Part shown: in pieces, positions 34,210-43,006 of the stretch | Numbering within the stretch: position 1 is the stretch's first letter | Layout: the number at the start of each line of letters is the position of its first letter | Source of the DNA: Prolixibacteraceae bacterium | Lineage (GTDB): Bacteria; Bacteroidota; Bacteroidia; Bacteroidales; Prolixibacteraceae | Assembly: GCA_028683385.1 (NCBI GenBank) | Contig: JAQUIJ010000010.1 | Location: 108,567 to 172,566 of the forward strand | Direction: 5' to 3' | Length of the DNA stretch: 64,000 nucleotides | Notes under the pieces: generated by a model | The model's database searches: none | Told to the model about the DNA's origin: nothing | What the model saw: only the letters and a program-made list of their open reading frames with translations | Position numbers and translations under genes: made by a program

Positions 34210-34893
34210 TCAATGGACTTTCTGTTTAGCCCCTTGCTTTTCCGATTGTTTGGCATCCGATTTTAAGTCTTCAGATTTCTCCTGTTTGAACTGGGAAAAA
34301 CCGATGTTCCGACTAGCCGCATCCACCTGTAGGGTGGCTGAAAACTTCTTGTCATTTTTGCCAGTCATTCCGTCCACGGTTACTTTTTCACCCGCAGCCA
34401 GTTTCTCTTTTTGCTCGGAAGAAAGGTTAGCTCCTTTGATCTTGTCCGGTACCTGAATATAACTGGAACGCAATGGAATGAGCTCATTCGTCTTGGAATC
34501 GATACTCAGGTAGTAATTGTCCTTTTTCCCATCCCGTCCGGTCAGTTCAATTGTTTTGCCCAGGTTTTTGTCATTGAGCAAAGCTCCCTTTTCCTCCTTG
34601 GAAAACTTATGCCCCATGTACTCATCCGGGATGTTCAATCGTTGGATTGGATGTACTTTAATGTCCACAGATCCGTCCTCTTTACTTTGCAAACGGATTT
34701 TGGCCGGAATCCGGTAATCCTCTCCATTGATTTTTGCATTGACGGTGTAGAGTTTGTCCGAACGGAACCCGTTCAAAAAATCGGTCATTTCCTGTTTTTC
34801 CATTTGTTTAATCAGATCGGATTTAATACCTACTTTTTCGAGCTTGTCAAACGGAATCTGGTCCATGCTCATGCGTGTTTTCTGTTGTTCCAT
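34210..34893 (-). CDS. DUF4099/DUF3945 domain protein
   Basis: A 227-residue protein from ATG 34893 (MEQQKTRMSMDQIPFD); the upstream frame (34932) overlaps the next gene and looks like a false extension. Residues ~8-50 match the DUF4099 start (MDQIPFDKLEKVGIKSDLIKQMEKQEMTDFLNGFRSDKLY). The centre has the DUF3945 pattern (LNIPDEYMGHKFSKEEKGALLNDKNLGKTIELT and a second copy, IKGANLSSEQKEKLAAGEKVTVDGM, in the C-terminal third). Such proteins occur beside coupling proteins and topoisomerases in Bacteroidota conjugative elements; function is not established. It ends the coupling-protein operon and has a terminator downstream. Confidence 0.8.
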   Translation of the reverse strand: MEQQKTRMSMDQIPFDKLEKVGIKSDLIKQMEKQEMTDFLNGFRSDKLYTVNAKINGEDYRIPAKIRLQSKEDGSVDIKVHPIQRLNIPDEYMGHKFSKEEKGALLNDKNLGKTIELTGRDGKKDNYYLSIDSKTNELIPLRSSYIQVPDKIKGANLSSEQKEKLAAGEKVTVDGMTGKNDKKFSATLQVDAASRNIGFSQFKQEKSEDLKSDAKQSEKQGAKQKVH

Positions 34894-34912
34894 GATTTTT
34901 AATTTTAAAAGG

Positions 34913-35428
34913 TTAATCAACTTCAAATACATGTTTCTCCCTGCGGTTCAGTTCCACCAAACCACGAAGGATTGTATATTTTTCTTCCGGTTCACTTATG
35001 GCATTCATGTGGAGTACCGGTGTAGTCTTATCAGAGGTGTAGATAGTCAGGTCTCCAAGGCCGAACATGCGGTAGATCAAGGGTTGTTCTATTAAAAAAT
35101 CCTTCACCCGATACAGCTCAATAAACTCGTGCTTTCGACTAAGTACTCCTGAATAATACCTTAGTTCTTCGGGATCGATTTCATAGCGGATGCACCAGAC
35201 CCGCAGGATTTGCCAGACCAGATTCAGCATTACCAGAATTGAAAGATAAACCGGAAGCCTGTTCACATGGACAGCCAGTTTTTCCGGAAGAAGAAAAGCC
35301 AGATGGTACTCTTTCAGCATTATATCCATCAGGATAACTATCGGAATAAATAAAAGAGTCAGCAGGAAATTCTCCAGATTGAGAAGCTGAGACGGCCTAC
35401 ATTTGAAGTAAAGTGTTTGTTCAATCAT
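34913..35428 (-). CDS. PH-domain-like membrane protein (bPH_2)
   Basis: A 171-residue protein with two membrane helices (residues ~17-36 LENFLLTLLFIPIVILMDIM and ~62-78) and a C-terminal bacterial pleckstrin-homology-like domain (YEIDPEELRYYSGVLSRKHEFIELYRVKDFLIEQPLIYRMFGLGDLTIYTSDKTTPVLHMNAI, ~80-145), close to the bPH_2 pattern RxYxxxxGxLxRxxxxIxLxxVxD. Membrane-tethered PH-like proteins often accompany membrane machines. The start overlaps the coupling-protein stop (ATGA), so the two are made together; its role in transfer is inferred from location only. Confidence 0.8.
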   Translation of the reverse strand: MIEQTLYFKCRPSQLLNLENFLLTLLFIPIVILMDIMLKEYHLAFLLPEKLAVHVNRLPVYLSILVMLNLVWQILRVWCIRYEIDPEELRYYSGVLSRKHEFIELYRVKDFLIEQPLIYRMFGLGDLTIYTSDKTTPVLHMNAISEPEEKYTILRGLVELNRREKHVFEVD

Positions 35429-37407
35429 TGTTTTTGGATTTTTTTATTCGTTAAAGATTTTGGATTTGATTGATCTTTTTGATCTGATTCTGAGCTAAGA
35501 ATGGTTAAAGTCCGGATGTCATTCTGGATTTTGGTACGGTTCCGTTCCAGTACTTCCGGGATATTGTCAAACTGATAAAAGTCCGGAATGGGAACAAAGC
35601 GGCTTTCTTCCCACTGCTGAGCTTTCACATCAACATGAATCAGGCAATTGAAATTCTTCTGTGCGATGGCTTCTCCAAAGTTGTCAGCGACTTGTCCCAC
35701 CATATAACCTTGAGGCAAAGTTGCAATCTTCCCTTCAGGCACTAGGAAGTCCAGTTGGGTTGAAAAGGTAGAGGATTGGGTGTTACAGTTAATGTTGACA
35801 GACTGTCTTTCCTGAAGGATTTTGCCCATCCGGTTTTGGATAAACTTGGCAGTCTCACCGGCAGCCTGTCCGCAAAACACATTGCCGATGTTGCTGGTAA
35901 TAGCATTGGCCTGTTCTTTCCCGTAATCACGGATTAGTTGATCGATGGTCTGGACACCCAATAACGTAGATATTCTGTTACTCCTCGCTGTGGCAATCAA
36001 CGTGTCCAGTCCCCTGAAATAAATAGTAGGCAGCTCGTCAAAGATCAATGATGATGGCCGTTGCCCTTTCTTATTAATAACCTTCAGCATCCTGGTGATG
36101 TAAAGAGACAGTACAGCACCGTACATCTCTACCCGAAGCGGATCGTTAGCCAGGCAAAGGATTTTGGGAGAGTCAGGGTTATTGATGTCCAGCGAGAAAT
36201 CATTACCGGAACAGATCCAGTAAATCTCAGGGCTGATGATCTTGGAAATGGCAATCTTAAGGCTTCCCAATTGTCCTTCCAGTTGCTCCCTTGCCCCACG
36301 TTTATGGGCATTGATAAACGGGTTGATGATGTTGGCCACATCCTTTTCCTGTTCCATTACCGCGAACAGATCGTCGTAGTCTATCTGAAGCAATTCAATG
36401 GCATGGGGCAAAGTGCAAAACCGACCATCCTTATATTTTTTCAAAAACCAGATTACCGCCGCAAAAAAGGAAACGGCGGATTCGGAGAAAAACTCTCCCT
36501 GCTGGCGTATCCATTCCCTGTTCAGGTTGTACAGTACCGTCCTGGATGATTCAAAGGCATCGATAGGACTTTCCATCCACTCCGGTGCCAGTGGGTTGCA
36601 GCGAAAAGATTTTTGAATGTTCTCAAAATTGATCACATAGAACCGGGTGGATTCTGGCAGTTTCCCATTTTTCTTTGCCTTCAGAAAATGGTTATAAGTA
36701 ACCAAGGATAAATCCGGATACTTAAAATCATAGACACACATCGAAAACCCTTTTTTCAGGTGTTGCCGAATAAATGGCAATACCACCGAAAAAGATTTTC
36801 CGGAGCCGGGAGTGCCAATCACCATTGTGGCCCGAAAAGGGTTGACAATGTTGATCCAGCCATTGTGCTCGTTGCCTTTATGCTGGTAAACTGTCGGCAG
36901 GTTGACTGAGTACTCGTTCTTCCTTAAAACTTCTTCCTGCGGAAAACTTTCATTCTCTACGTTAAAGCGGTCTTTCATCAAATTGACGTTGATCAGTTTG
37001 GAGATGTTGTCAAACCCGATGTTCAGAAGTACAAAGCCAAAGAAAGTCAGGGTCAGATAGGACACTGGGTAAGATTTAAAAAGGATCAGACTTCCCCAGT
37101 ATAAAATCAGACCTGCAATAACGTGTCCGACAATGGTAGAAACAGTCAGTTCTCGGTCTTTATGGGCTTTGGTCCCCACACAGGTGATGGCCAGAAAAAC
37201 CAGGCAGACGGTCTTCGATTTATAAACGTTCGCCAGAAACGTCAGGTTTTGCATTTTGGCCACCAATGGATTAAAAGCCGGAATGTGTAACCCATGCGCG
37301 GTAAAATACCCCAACTGGTTCAGGTACATGGATAAAAACAGAAGTACATAGCTGAAGAATCGAAAGCCTTCATGCAATTTAACCAGTTCATGAGATTCGT
37401 GTTCCAT
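35425..37407 (-). CDS. Type IV coupling protein (TraG/VirD4 family)
   Basis: A 660-residue inner-membrane ATPase. Four hydrophobic segments lie within residues ~15-135, then the motor domain: Walker A GTPGSGKS (198-205) and Walker B SSLIFDELPTIYF, followed by TLIATARSNRISTLLGVQTIDQL, a signature of conjugative coupling proteins. It links the relaxase-DNA complex to the transfer channel and pumps DNA through it. It lies between traN and the PH-like gene. In CTnDOT-like elements the equivalent is called MobC; the family is beyond doubt. Confidence 0.94.
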   Translation of the reverse strand: MEHESHELVKLHEGFRFFSYVLLFLSMYLNQLGYFTAHGLHIPAFNPLVAKMQNLTFLANVYKSKTVCLVFLAITCVGTKAHKDRELTVSTIVGHVIAGLILYWGSLILFKSYPVSYLTLTFFGFVLLNIGFDNISKLINVNLMKDRFNVENESFPQEEVLRKNEYSVNLPTVYQHKGNEHNGWINIVNPFRATMVIGTPGSGKSFSVVLPFIRQHLKKGFSMCVYDFKYPDLSLVTYNHFLKAKKNGKLPESTRFYVINFENIQKSFRCNPLAPEWMESPIDAFESSRTVLYNLNREWIRQQGEFFSESAVSFFAAVIWFLKKYKDGRFCTLPHAIELLQIDYDDLFAVMEQEKDVANIINPFINAHKRGAREQLEGQLGSLKIAISKIISPEIYWICSGNDFSLDINNPDSPKILCLANDPLRVEMYGAVLSLYITRMLKVINKKGQRPSSLIFDELPTIYFRGLDTLIATARSNRISTLLGVQTIDQLIRDYGKEQANAITSNIGNVFCGQAAGETAKFIQNRMGKILQERQSVNINCNTQSSTFSTQLDFLVPEGKIATLPQGYMVGQVADNFGEAIAQKNFNCLIHVDVKAQQWEESRFVPIPDFYQFDNIPEVLERNRTKIQNDIRTLTILSSESDQKDQSNPKSLTNKKIQKQ

Positions 37408-37506
37408 TTTCAGGGTATAAAGCTCCTGCGTCCCCTTCCGGGAAACGCAGGTAAGCAGGATTAAAAAATGTGTGTTGTTTATGATTGAATTTTCCTCTCG
37501 CTTGAT

Positions 37507-38310
37507 CTATTTCAGGGATCTGGCTTTGAGGATATCCTTGTTTTTCAGGTTGAAGGTGAGTTTTCGTCCTGTATTGCCCAACGCTTTTTCATTGAGTTCG
37601 ATCTTTAGGATACGCTGGTCAGGAATGGTTAACTTTTCAATCACAAACACTTCACGAACTGCCACATCTCCCGGAATACGCTGCACCTTGTTGCGCTGAT
37701 ACTGCGGGAAAACCTGGTATTCCTGGACATTGGTTGCTTTGGCCTTTTTCTTATCGGTAATCCAGAAATTGAAGCTTTCGACATCATAAACCATGTTGGT
37801 CTTGTTGGTGATCTGAAGCTCAAAAAAGAGTGCATCGTTTTTCAGGCTGATCGAGTTCAGGCGAACCTTGATCCCGTCTTTTTCCGATTTGCGCTTCCGA
37901 AACTTATGCCTGTGTTGATCCAGAACCTGATCACAAAGGTCTTTCAGCAAATGGTCTGGCATCATCTTTCCCGAAAAAGTCATGGCTTTTTGCGAATCAA
38001 AAGTTTCAATCGGGTAAGTGATCGGGACATCATTTCCATATTGTAATTCGAAAGAATAAATTTGGTCATCGCAAACAACCGTAAGTGAAGTCGGCTTGTC
38101 AAAAGGCTGCACTGCTTTCACCCGGATCAGGTTTGAAAGTTCCGGAACAACTTCGGCCTGGATTATCGAATAATCACCGGCCTGTACATAGTTGACTTTA
38201 TCGGGGCAAACCAGGTGGCTGGTCTTGCTATCGGAAATTTTTAAGATATTTTGCGCGCTAACTGAAATCTGGATCAGTGCACAAATCAAAATGATTAAAA
38301 AGGTTTTCAT
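37507..38310 (-). CDS. traN: Conjugative transfer protein TraN (DUF4138)
   Basis: A 267-residue exported protein: signal peptide MKTFLIILICALIQISVSA, then DUF4138 features (FKLQY-like FELQYGNDVPITYPIE, residues ~80-97; INLKSISLKNDAL-like RLNSISLKNDALFFELQITNKTNMVYDVESFNFWITDKKKAKATNVQEYQVFPQY, ~145-205). TraN proteins sit on the periplasmic or outer-membrane side of the transfer channel. It follows traM by 2 nt. A short hairpin CCTGCGT (37425-37431) / ACGCAGG (37445-37451) without a T tract lies between it and the coupling-protein gene. Confidence 0.9.
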   Translation of the reverse strand: MKTFLIILICALIQISVSAQNILKISDSKTSHLVCPDKVNYVQAGDYSIIQAEVVPELSNLIRVKAVQPFDKPTSLTVVCDDQIYSFELQYGNDVPITYPIETFDSQKAMTFSGKMMPDHLLKDLCDQVLDQHRHKFRKRKSEKDGIKVRLNSISLKNDALFFELQITNKTNMVYDVESFNFWITDKKKAKATNVQEYQVFPQYQRNKVQRIPGDVAVREVFVIEKLTIPDQRILKIELNEKALGNTGRKLTFNLKNKDILKARSLK

Positions 38311-38312
38311 GG

Positions 38313-39500
38313 TTATTTGCTTTTGTTGATTAAATAAACGAGGGTATTTTTTTTGATGGTGACTTTTTTGATTCTGATCATTTTTAGCAGAGATTGGGCT
38401 GTCCGGTCGGCTGCCTGCATTCCCATATAAGTCAGCGGATTGTTGCTTACACCGAACATAGAGGAAGTGTTCGCGCTACTGCCAACCTCTTTGGCAACCT
38501 TTCGTGAGGCGTTATCGGGAACATACAATCCAGGCAGTCCGTCCAGATCGCAGACAGTGACTTCAACCGGGACAAACTTTTCACCAACCGGAATTTGCAT
38601 GACTTCGATCTGAAGGCGTTCATTGCTGACTTCACAGATGCCGTACAAAAAAGTATTGACCGGGATTTTAACCCCGTTTAGCCAAGCTTCCTCCAATAGT
38701 CGCAGCTTCACCCTGTTGCCGGTCAGTACCGTAGTGGTTTCATAAACTTCAGCTTCGATAACCGGGACTGCTGTATCTTTGGGTTTAAATCCGGACTTGC
38801 CGCCTTTCTCCAGAGTAGAACGTTTGTTCTTTTCGGCTTCCAGTTTTTGGTTTATGGAGGTTGTTTCCTTCAGCCGGATATTCAGGGAATCATTCTGCTT
38901 GGCCAGTCTGCTGTTTTGCCGGAAAACCTTGTCCAGTTCTTCAATACCGGTAGATGGATATGTGAACGTTTCTTTCTTTTCGGTTGATTCATTTTCTTTG
39001 GCTTTCTCCATCCCTTGTTCTGAAGCTTCATTTTGAGATTTGGTTTCAGCCTGGTTATTTTCTAAATCTTCCCTTACTTTTTTTTCCTTTTGCCGGATAT
39101 GTGCCATAAGGTCGGTGGAAACATCAGCATTCAATTCAGGAACCGGGTCGTTTTGATACAGATTCTTCTTTTCAGAAAGTAGCTGTTCTTCTGTTAGAGT
39201 TTCCTCTTCCAGACTTTCCTCATTGGTAGAATCTGTCTCCCCTGCGATGTTATAGTCATGACTGGTGGTGACTTCCTTTTTAGAGGAATAGTTGTCCATT
39301 TTGTCGTAAATAGCGACGCTTTTATCAGCATCAGGAAGGGTGTAATTGGCACCTTTTGCCACTTGCTGCTCTTTTTGCTTTTGTTCTTCTTTTTCTTTCT
39401 TTTCTCCTCCTCCCAATACATAAAAGATCAGGACAATAAAAGGGATCAAAACCAGTGGAAGGAATAGCAGTGGCTTATTTCTTTTCAGGTATGCTTTCAT
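38313..39500 (-). CDS. traM: Conjugative transfer protein TraM
   Basis: A 395-residue protein with one N-terminal membrane anchor (PLLFLPLVLIPFIVLIFYVLGGG, residues ~10-32), a long charged and probably coiled or disordered region (~33-230), and a conserved C-terminal domain (VYETTTVLTGNRVKLRLLEEAWLNGVKIPVNTFLYGICEVSNERLQIEVMQIP, ~248-300) typical of TraM in Bacteroidota and comparable in layout to VirB10. It would span the periplasm and brace the channel. The start overlaps the small traL-like gene by 26 nt. Confidence 0.92.
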   Translation of the reverse strand: MKAYLKRNKPLLFLPLVLIPFIVLIFYVLGGGEKKEKEEQKQKEQQVAKGANYTLPDADKSVAIYDKMDNYSSKKEVTTSHDYNIAGETDSTNEESLEEETLTEEQLLSEKKNLYQNDPVPELNADVSTDLMAHIRQKEKKVREDLENNQAETKSQNEASEQGMEKAKENESTEKKETFTYPSTGIEELDKVFRQNSRLAKQNDSLNIRLKETTSINQKLEAEKNKRSTLEKGGKSGFKPKDTAVPVIEAEVYETTTVLTGNRVKLRLLEEAWLNGVKIPVNTFLYGICEVSNERLQIEVMQIPVGEKFVPVEVTVCDLDGLPGLYVPDNASRKVAKEVGSSANTSSMFGVSNNPLTYMGMQAADRTAQSLLKMIRIKKVTIKKNTLVYLINKSK

Positions 39501-39828
39501 GTATTTCTTGTTTTAAAATGGTTTCAAACGAATCAACAGGCATTTCAAATGAGAGGGATTTTTTATGCTTCAGGGTTTTCGCTGTATCCGGGTTTTCTTC
39601 ACTGACCGGTTGAATGGGTTCGTAGGTGATCGCCGGTTTTGGGAAAACAAAAAACGAAATCACATAAATCAGGAACGATGCAACCAGGATTATCATCCAC
39701 TTTTTCTTCCGTTTGGCCGGATCAAGTTTTTGATCATTCTGGTCCAGCCGGTCGATCCACTCCTGGAAGCGGATGGCCTCACGGATTCGGGTCGCCAGAT
39801 TTTTGGATTGTTTATTTTCTGTATTCAT
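39475..39828 (-). CDS. Small tra-operon membrane protein (TraL position)
   Basis: A 117-residue protein with a basic cytoplasmic N-terminus, one membrane helix (KWMIILVASFLIYVISFFVF, residues ~43-62) and a short periplasmic tail. Position between traK and traM is that of TraL in CTnDOT-type operons, and size and topology fit, but sequence is not distinctive enough to assign the name. The end overlaps traM by 26 nt. Confidence 0.75.
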   Translation of the reverse strand: MNTENKQSKNLATRIREAIRFQEWIDRLDQNDQKLDPAKRKKKWMIILVASFLIYVISFFVFPKPAITYEPIQPVSEENPDTAKTLKHKKSLSFEMPVDSFETILKQEIHESIPEKK

Positions 39829-39845
39829 AATCGTCGTTTTTTGAA

Positions 39846-40472
39846 TTAAAAGGACTTACGCTTCATGGTTTCCAAATCTTTGTTGTCCGTTATCAGCCAG
39901 TCCTCGATCATGAACCCGTGCGGGTTATTGTCAGTCCGGGAAATGTTGCGTAGCCTGCCGGAAGTTTCCAGGTTGCGGATGGTAATATTGGATTTGCGGA
40001 CAATCTTTTGTCGCCCAAAAAACCGGAACTGGTAAGGATAAGCCGAGAAGTCGATCTGCACCGAATCGGTGGTCAGGGTCATGCTGATATCCGAAGCGAT
40101 AACCTGGTTATAGACGTTGTTCTCCTTGTAGGATTGGTACTGTTTCATCGCTGAACCATCGGCCAGATAGAGTGCTTCTTTAGCGTTGTTCTCAATGTAC
40201 TGTTTGTCGGGTTCCATCGTGAAAAACAGCTCGTGGAAGCGTTTCACATGGTCTTTGGCTTCTGCCTGGCGGTTATCGGTAATGTCGGCTCTTAAAGCTA
40301 AAAGCAAGGATTTGCTGTTGTCCAGCACATAGATTTTCTGGCGCGAGCGTTCAACCAGTCCGATGGAACGGGTAAAAACAAAGGTGCTGAACCCGATCAG
40401 CAGTAAACTGACCGTCAAAAGAACATAGACCGTAAACCGGAATTTGCGCTGTATGTCAAATATTTTATTCAT
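39846..40472 (-). CDS. traK: Conjugative transfer protein TraK
   Basis: I start the gene at ATG 40472 (208 residues, MNKIFDIQRKFR); the longer frame to 40655 runs into traJ and its extra sequence is out of register with that gene. One N-terminal membrane helix (FTVYVLLTVSLLLIGFSTFVFTRSIG, residues ~12-38) is followed by a periplasmic domain with LLLALRADITDNRQAEAKDHVKRFHELFF (~54-85), characteristic of TraK in Bacteroidota and akin in layout to VirB8. It is part of the inner-membrane assembly of the transfer channel. Confidence 0.92.
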   Translation of the reverse strand: MNKIFDIQRKFRFTVYVLLTVSLLLIGFSTFVFTRSIGLVERSRQKIYVLDNSKSLLLALRADITDNRQAEAKDHVKRFHELFFTMEPDKQYIENNAKEALYLADGSAMKQYQSYKENNVYNQVIASDISMTLTTDSVQIDFSAYPYQFRFFGRQKIVRKSNITIRNLETSGRLRNISRTDNNPHGFMIEDWLITDNKDLETMKRKSF

Positions 40473-40519
40473 TTTTTGATAGATAATTTTTTGAGTTTGG
40501 ATATTTGAATTTTCACCGG

Positions 40520-41470
40520 CTATTTCATGGCTCCTTTGGTGATCATCATCGTAGCCACCGTTCTGACCAGTCGTCCACCACCAGTTCCGGTTCCAGATGC
40601 TGAGATAATCCATGAGGCAATTTTGGGAACCATAACCAATCCTACTATGCCACAAATCGGCACAACCAAATTCGAAACGTAGTACAGCGAGGGTTGATAG
40701 ATCAGCGAGGCTTTGGTAGCGGCAATCTCTTGATCAAGCACATAGATCAGTACTTCCTGAACCAGTGAAAGAACGATCAATGCGATGGGCAGATACAGGT
40801 TCACATTCACAAACCGGGCAATCCATTGCAGGTAGTTCTCCTGGAAACCGTCGAAAATGGAAATGGCAAAAACCAGTGGCCCGAAAATGATCAGCAGCAC
40901 ACAAAACACAGTTCGTAAAAAAGCGATCAGGTAAACCAGCGCCTCGAAAAAGGACTCCAGAAGCTGCCGGACCGAGTCCATAAAATAAAAGTTGATCTGG
41001 TGCTGCAAAGCCCTGCCGGAAACAATGTTGTAGGTGGTCAAAAGCAGGTTAACGCCTTTGTCCCACAGCGAAGCTTCTTTCTCTTCGTTTTCCTGAAAGG
41101 AGGGCAAATCAACTGCCAGGATCGCATCCTGCTTTTCTTCCAGCTTAGCGGCTACAATGTGTTTTTTGTCGGCATAAACCGCTTCGGAGAGCTTAGTCAG
41201 CCCTTTGGTGGGAACCATCAGCAATTGAACAAATGGAGCCCAGAAGGTAATCACCAACACCAGGGCAAAAGGCCGGAGAAGTGGTAATAGTGAGATGGGA
41301 TTATCGGCAATCAGTTGTTCGTAAATGCGTTTGGCGATATACAGAAAAGCTGCAATTCCACCAATGGCACGGGCCATATTGACCAGCAATTGGGCATTGT
41401 CCAGGCCTCCCCGGACCAGAACATCGGTAAATTGAAAAAAGCTTTGGGTACTCATTACTTGTAAAAGCAT
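40520..41470 (-). CDS. traJ: Conjugative transfer protein TraJ
   Basis: A 316-residue polytopic membrane protein with about six to seven hydrophobic segments (residues ~30-48, 58-88, 178-210, 215-240 and 275-300) and a soluble loop (~100-160). Its position between traK and the small exported gene, length, and topology match TraJ of CTnDOT-type elements, comparable to VirB6. It starts MLLQVMSTQSFFQF; ATG at the sixth codon is an alternative. The C-terminus is Gly/Ser-rich (ASGTGTGGGR), typical of the family. Confidence 0.88.
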   Translation of the reverse strand: MLLQVMSTQSFFQFTDVLVRGGLDNAQLLVNMARAIGGIAAFLYIAKRIYEQLIADNPISLLPLLRPFALVLVITFWAPFVQLLMVPTKGLTKLSEAVYADKKHIVAAKLEEKQDAILAVDLPSFQENEEKEASLWDKGVNLLLTTYNIVSGRALQHQINFYFMDSVRQLLESFFEALVYLIAFLRTVFCVLLIIFGPLVFAISIFDGFQENYLQWIARFVNVNLYLPIALIVLSLVQEVLIYVLDQEIAATKASLIYQPSLYYVSNLVVPICGIVGLVMVPKIASWIISASGTGTGGGRLVRTVATMMITKGAMK

Positions 41471-41510
41471 GAATCAATTGTTTTAAGGATTAATGATTGA
41501 TTGTTATTTG

Positions 41511-42224
41511 TTAGTCCTTCAGGAAAGCGTAGGATTGCGGGATATTGGCATTGAACGCCTGAAGGTGAAGCACTTTTCGGTAGGTGTAGTCGGTTTCTCC
41601 CAACTGTTTTGCAAGCTCTTCCCTGATTTCAGAAAAGGCTTCCAGCTTTTTGCCATGATCGGTCAAAAACAGGTTAACCGAAATAAACCTGACGAGTAAT
41701 TCATCGGCTTCTTTTTGATAGGTTTGTTTGAGCCATTTGCAGTTGGGCAGTTTGTCCAGGCTCTCAACACTCAAATAAAGTCGGATGAAACCGGAGGCAA
41801 TGCTGTACACATCGGGCAACTGGTCAGACTCAGCATCGAAGATCTTCTTCTCAATATCGCGCTGCACTTCTGTATTGCTTTTGATCTGGGTGGTTTCTTC
41901 GTGCCTTTTCTGCATCTGCGATTTTTCAATTAGCTTTTCGATAATTTTCAGCAGGTTAGTTTTCAGCATTCCGGTGTATTCTTCCGTATCGGACACCGGC
42001 AGAGCGCCAACTTCTATGTAATAGTGCGTTGGCCAGGTGCGGATAAACACATGGGGAACCGGGATCAGCCAGCCCCGGAATGCCATAAAGGAAAGCGGAT
42101 AGGTTCCCTGCATGTCCGGATACGTGCCATGCCAGGGCTTAATATCAAATACCTGGGCTTTGAGTTCCTTCCCCGGCAGCAATGCCGCCAAAGGAAGGAG
42201 GAGTATGAAAATGAGTGTTTTCAT
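41511..42224 (-). CDS. Exported conjugation protein of the tra operon
   Basis: From ATG 42224 (237 residues) the protein begins with a good signal peptide (MKTLIFILLLPLAALLPGKELKA); the frame to 42341 adds unlike sequence. The mature part has a WHGTYPDMQGTYPLSFMAFRGWLIPVPHVFIRTWPTHYYIE segment and a long helical region (KIIEKLIEKSQMQKRHEETTQIKSNTEVQRDIEKKIFD). It lies between the TraI-position gene and traJ. It resembles no protein that I can name; tra operon location and export indicate a periplasmic part of the channel. Confidence 0.78.
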   Translation of the reverse strand: MKTLIFILLLPLAALLPGKELKAQVFDIKPWHGTYPDMQGTYPLSFMAFRGWLIPVPHVFIRTWPTHYYIEVGALPVSDTEEYTGMLKTNLLKIIEKLIEKSQMQKRHEETTQIKSNTEVQRDIEKKIFDAESDQLPDVYSIASGFIRLYLSVESLDKLPNCKWLKQTYQKEADELLVRFISVNLFLTDHGKKLEAFSEIREELAKQLGETDYTYRKVLHLQAFNANIPQSYAFLKD

Positions 42225-42303
42225 GGATTTTGCTTTTATGTTTCTGTCGTTTGGTATTGTTTTTCGGGTTTCTATTGTTCCTGTTGTTGGAAGCGGAGAA
42301 CCG

Positions 42304-42987
42304 TTAATCGTAAAGCGTGTAGTAAAAGGCGAACTTTTCAATTTGTCCGGTATTGAAACTGCGTTGGTAGGAAGCCCAGGCCAGCTTGTTGTAGAGGTAA
42401 CAGATGGTTCCGTAGTGCTTTTTTACATCGGTATAAATGCCGTTAATGGTGTCATAACGTTGTTTGTCGTCCATCATAAACAGGTCGTCTTCCACTATGG
42501 TGTTCAAAATGGTGGTGACAAGCTGACGGCTGTCATCCAGCACCAGGTCAAAGGACTCGACAATCACGGCAGCCTGACGGGTAGTGAAGTTTTCGTCCTG
42601 GACCAACAAGGGCAGCTTGGTGGTGTAGATGTAGATGATCTTATCCAGCATCTCCTTGGTCTGCTTTATGCGCTTGTAATCCTTGATCAGGTAACTAACT
42701 TTCTGAAGGCTGGCCAGTTTCTTCTGATCGATCCCGACAAGTTCAGAGGTCAAGCCTTTGATATCACCGTTCAGGATTTTGATCAGCACGTTGTACCAGT
42801 TGATTTCTGAAAGGATTCCCTTTTCCTGCTCCCATAAAGCTTCACGTTGAATGCCTGCCCCAACGTCAGTCACAGGGGCCTGGGCATAGGTGTTGTTGGT
42901 TGTGAAAATGTTCAGAAAAGCAATAACCAGAATGATTAAAAATCGAACTTTTGTTCCCTTCATTGTTGTTGTCAGATTTGTTTTCAT
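42304..42987 (-). CDS. Exported conjugation protein (TraI position)
   Basis: From ATG 42987 (227 residues) there is a signal peptide (MKTNLTTTMKGTKVRFLIILVIAFLNIFTTNNTYA). The mature part is helical: QREALWEQEKGILSEINWYNVLIKILNGDIKGLTSELVGIDQKKLASLQKVSYLIKDYKRIKQTKEMLDKI. Place directly after traG is that of TraI (DUF4141) in CTnDOT-type operons, but the sequence is too diverged for a confident name. A periplasmic part of the channel, akin to VirB5, is possible. The start codon at 42985-42987 follows a short gap after traG, whose stop is at 43007. Confidence 0.78.
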   Translation of the reverse strand: MKTNLTTTMKGTKVRFLIILVIAFLNIFTTNNTYAQAPVTDVGAGIQREALWEQEKGILSEINWYNVLIKILNGDIKGLTSELVGIDQKKLASLQKVSYLIKDYKRIKQTKEMLDKIIYIYTTKLPLLVQDENFTTRQAAVIVESFDLVLDDSRQLVTTILNTIVEDDLFMMDDKQRYDTINGIYTDVKKHYGTICYLYNKLAWASYQRSFNTGQIEKFAFYYTLYD

Positions 42988-43006
42988 GGCTTTAATTTTT
43001 GATGTT

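Noticed and set aside
37425-37451. Hairpin CCTGCGT/ACGCAGG as terminator between traN and the coupling-protein gene
   Set aside because: No T tract follows on the minus strand and both genes belong to the transfer set; noted only as a weak stem.
39846-40655. Longer start for traK at 40655
   Set aside because: The added 61 residues overlap traJ out of frame and contain no membrane or signal features; ATG 40472 gives the expected TraK N-terminus.
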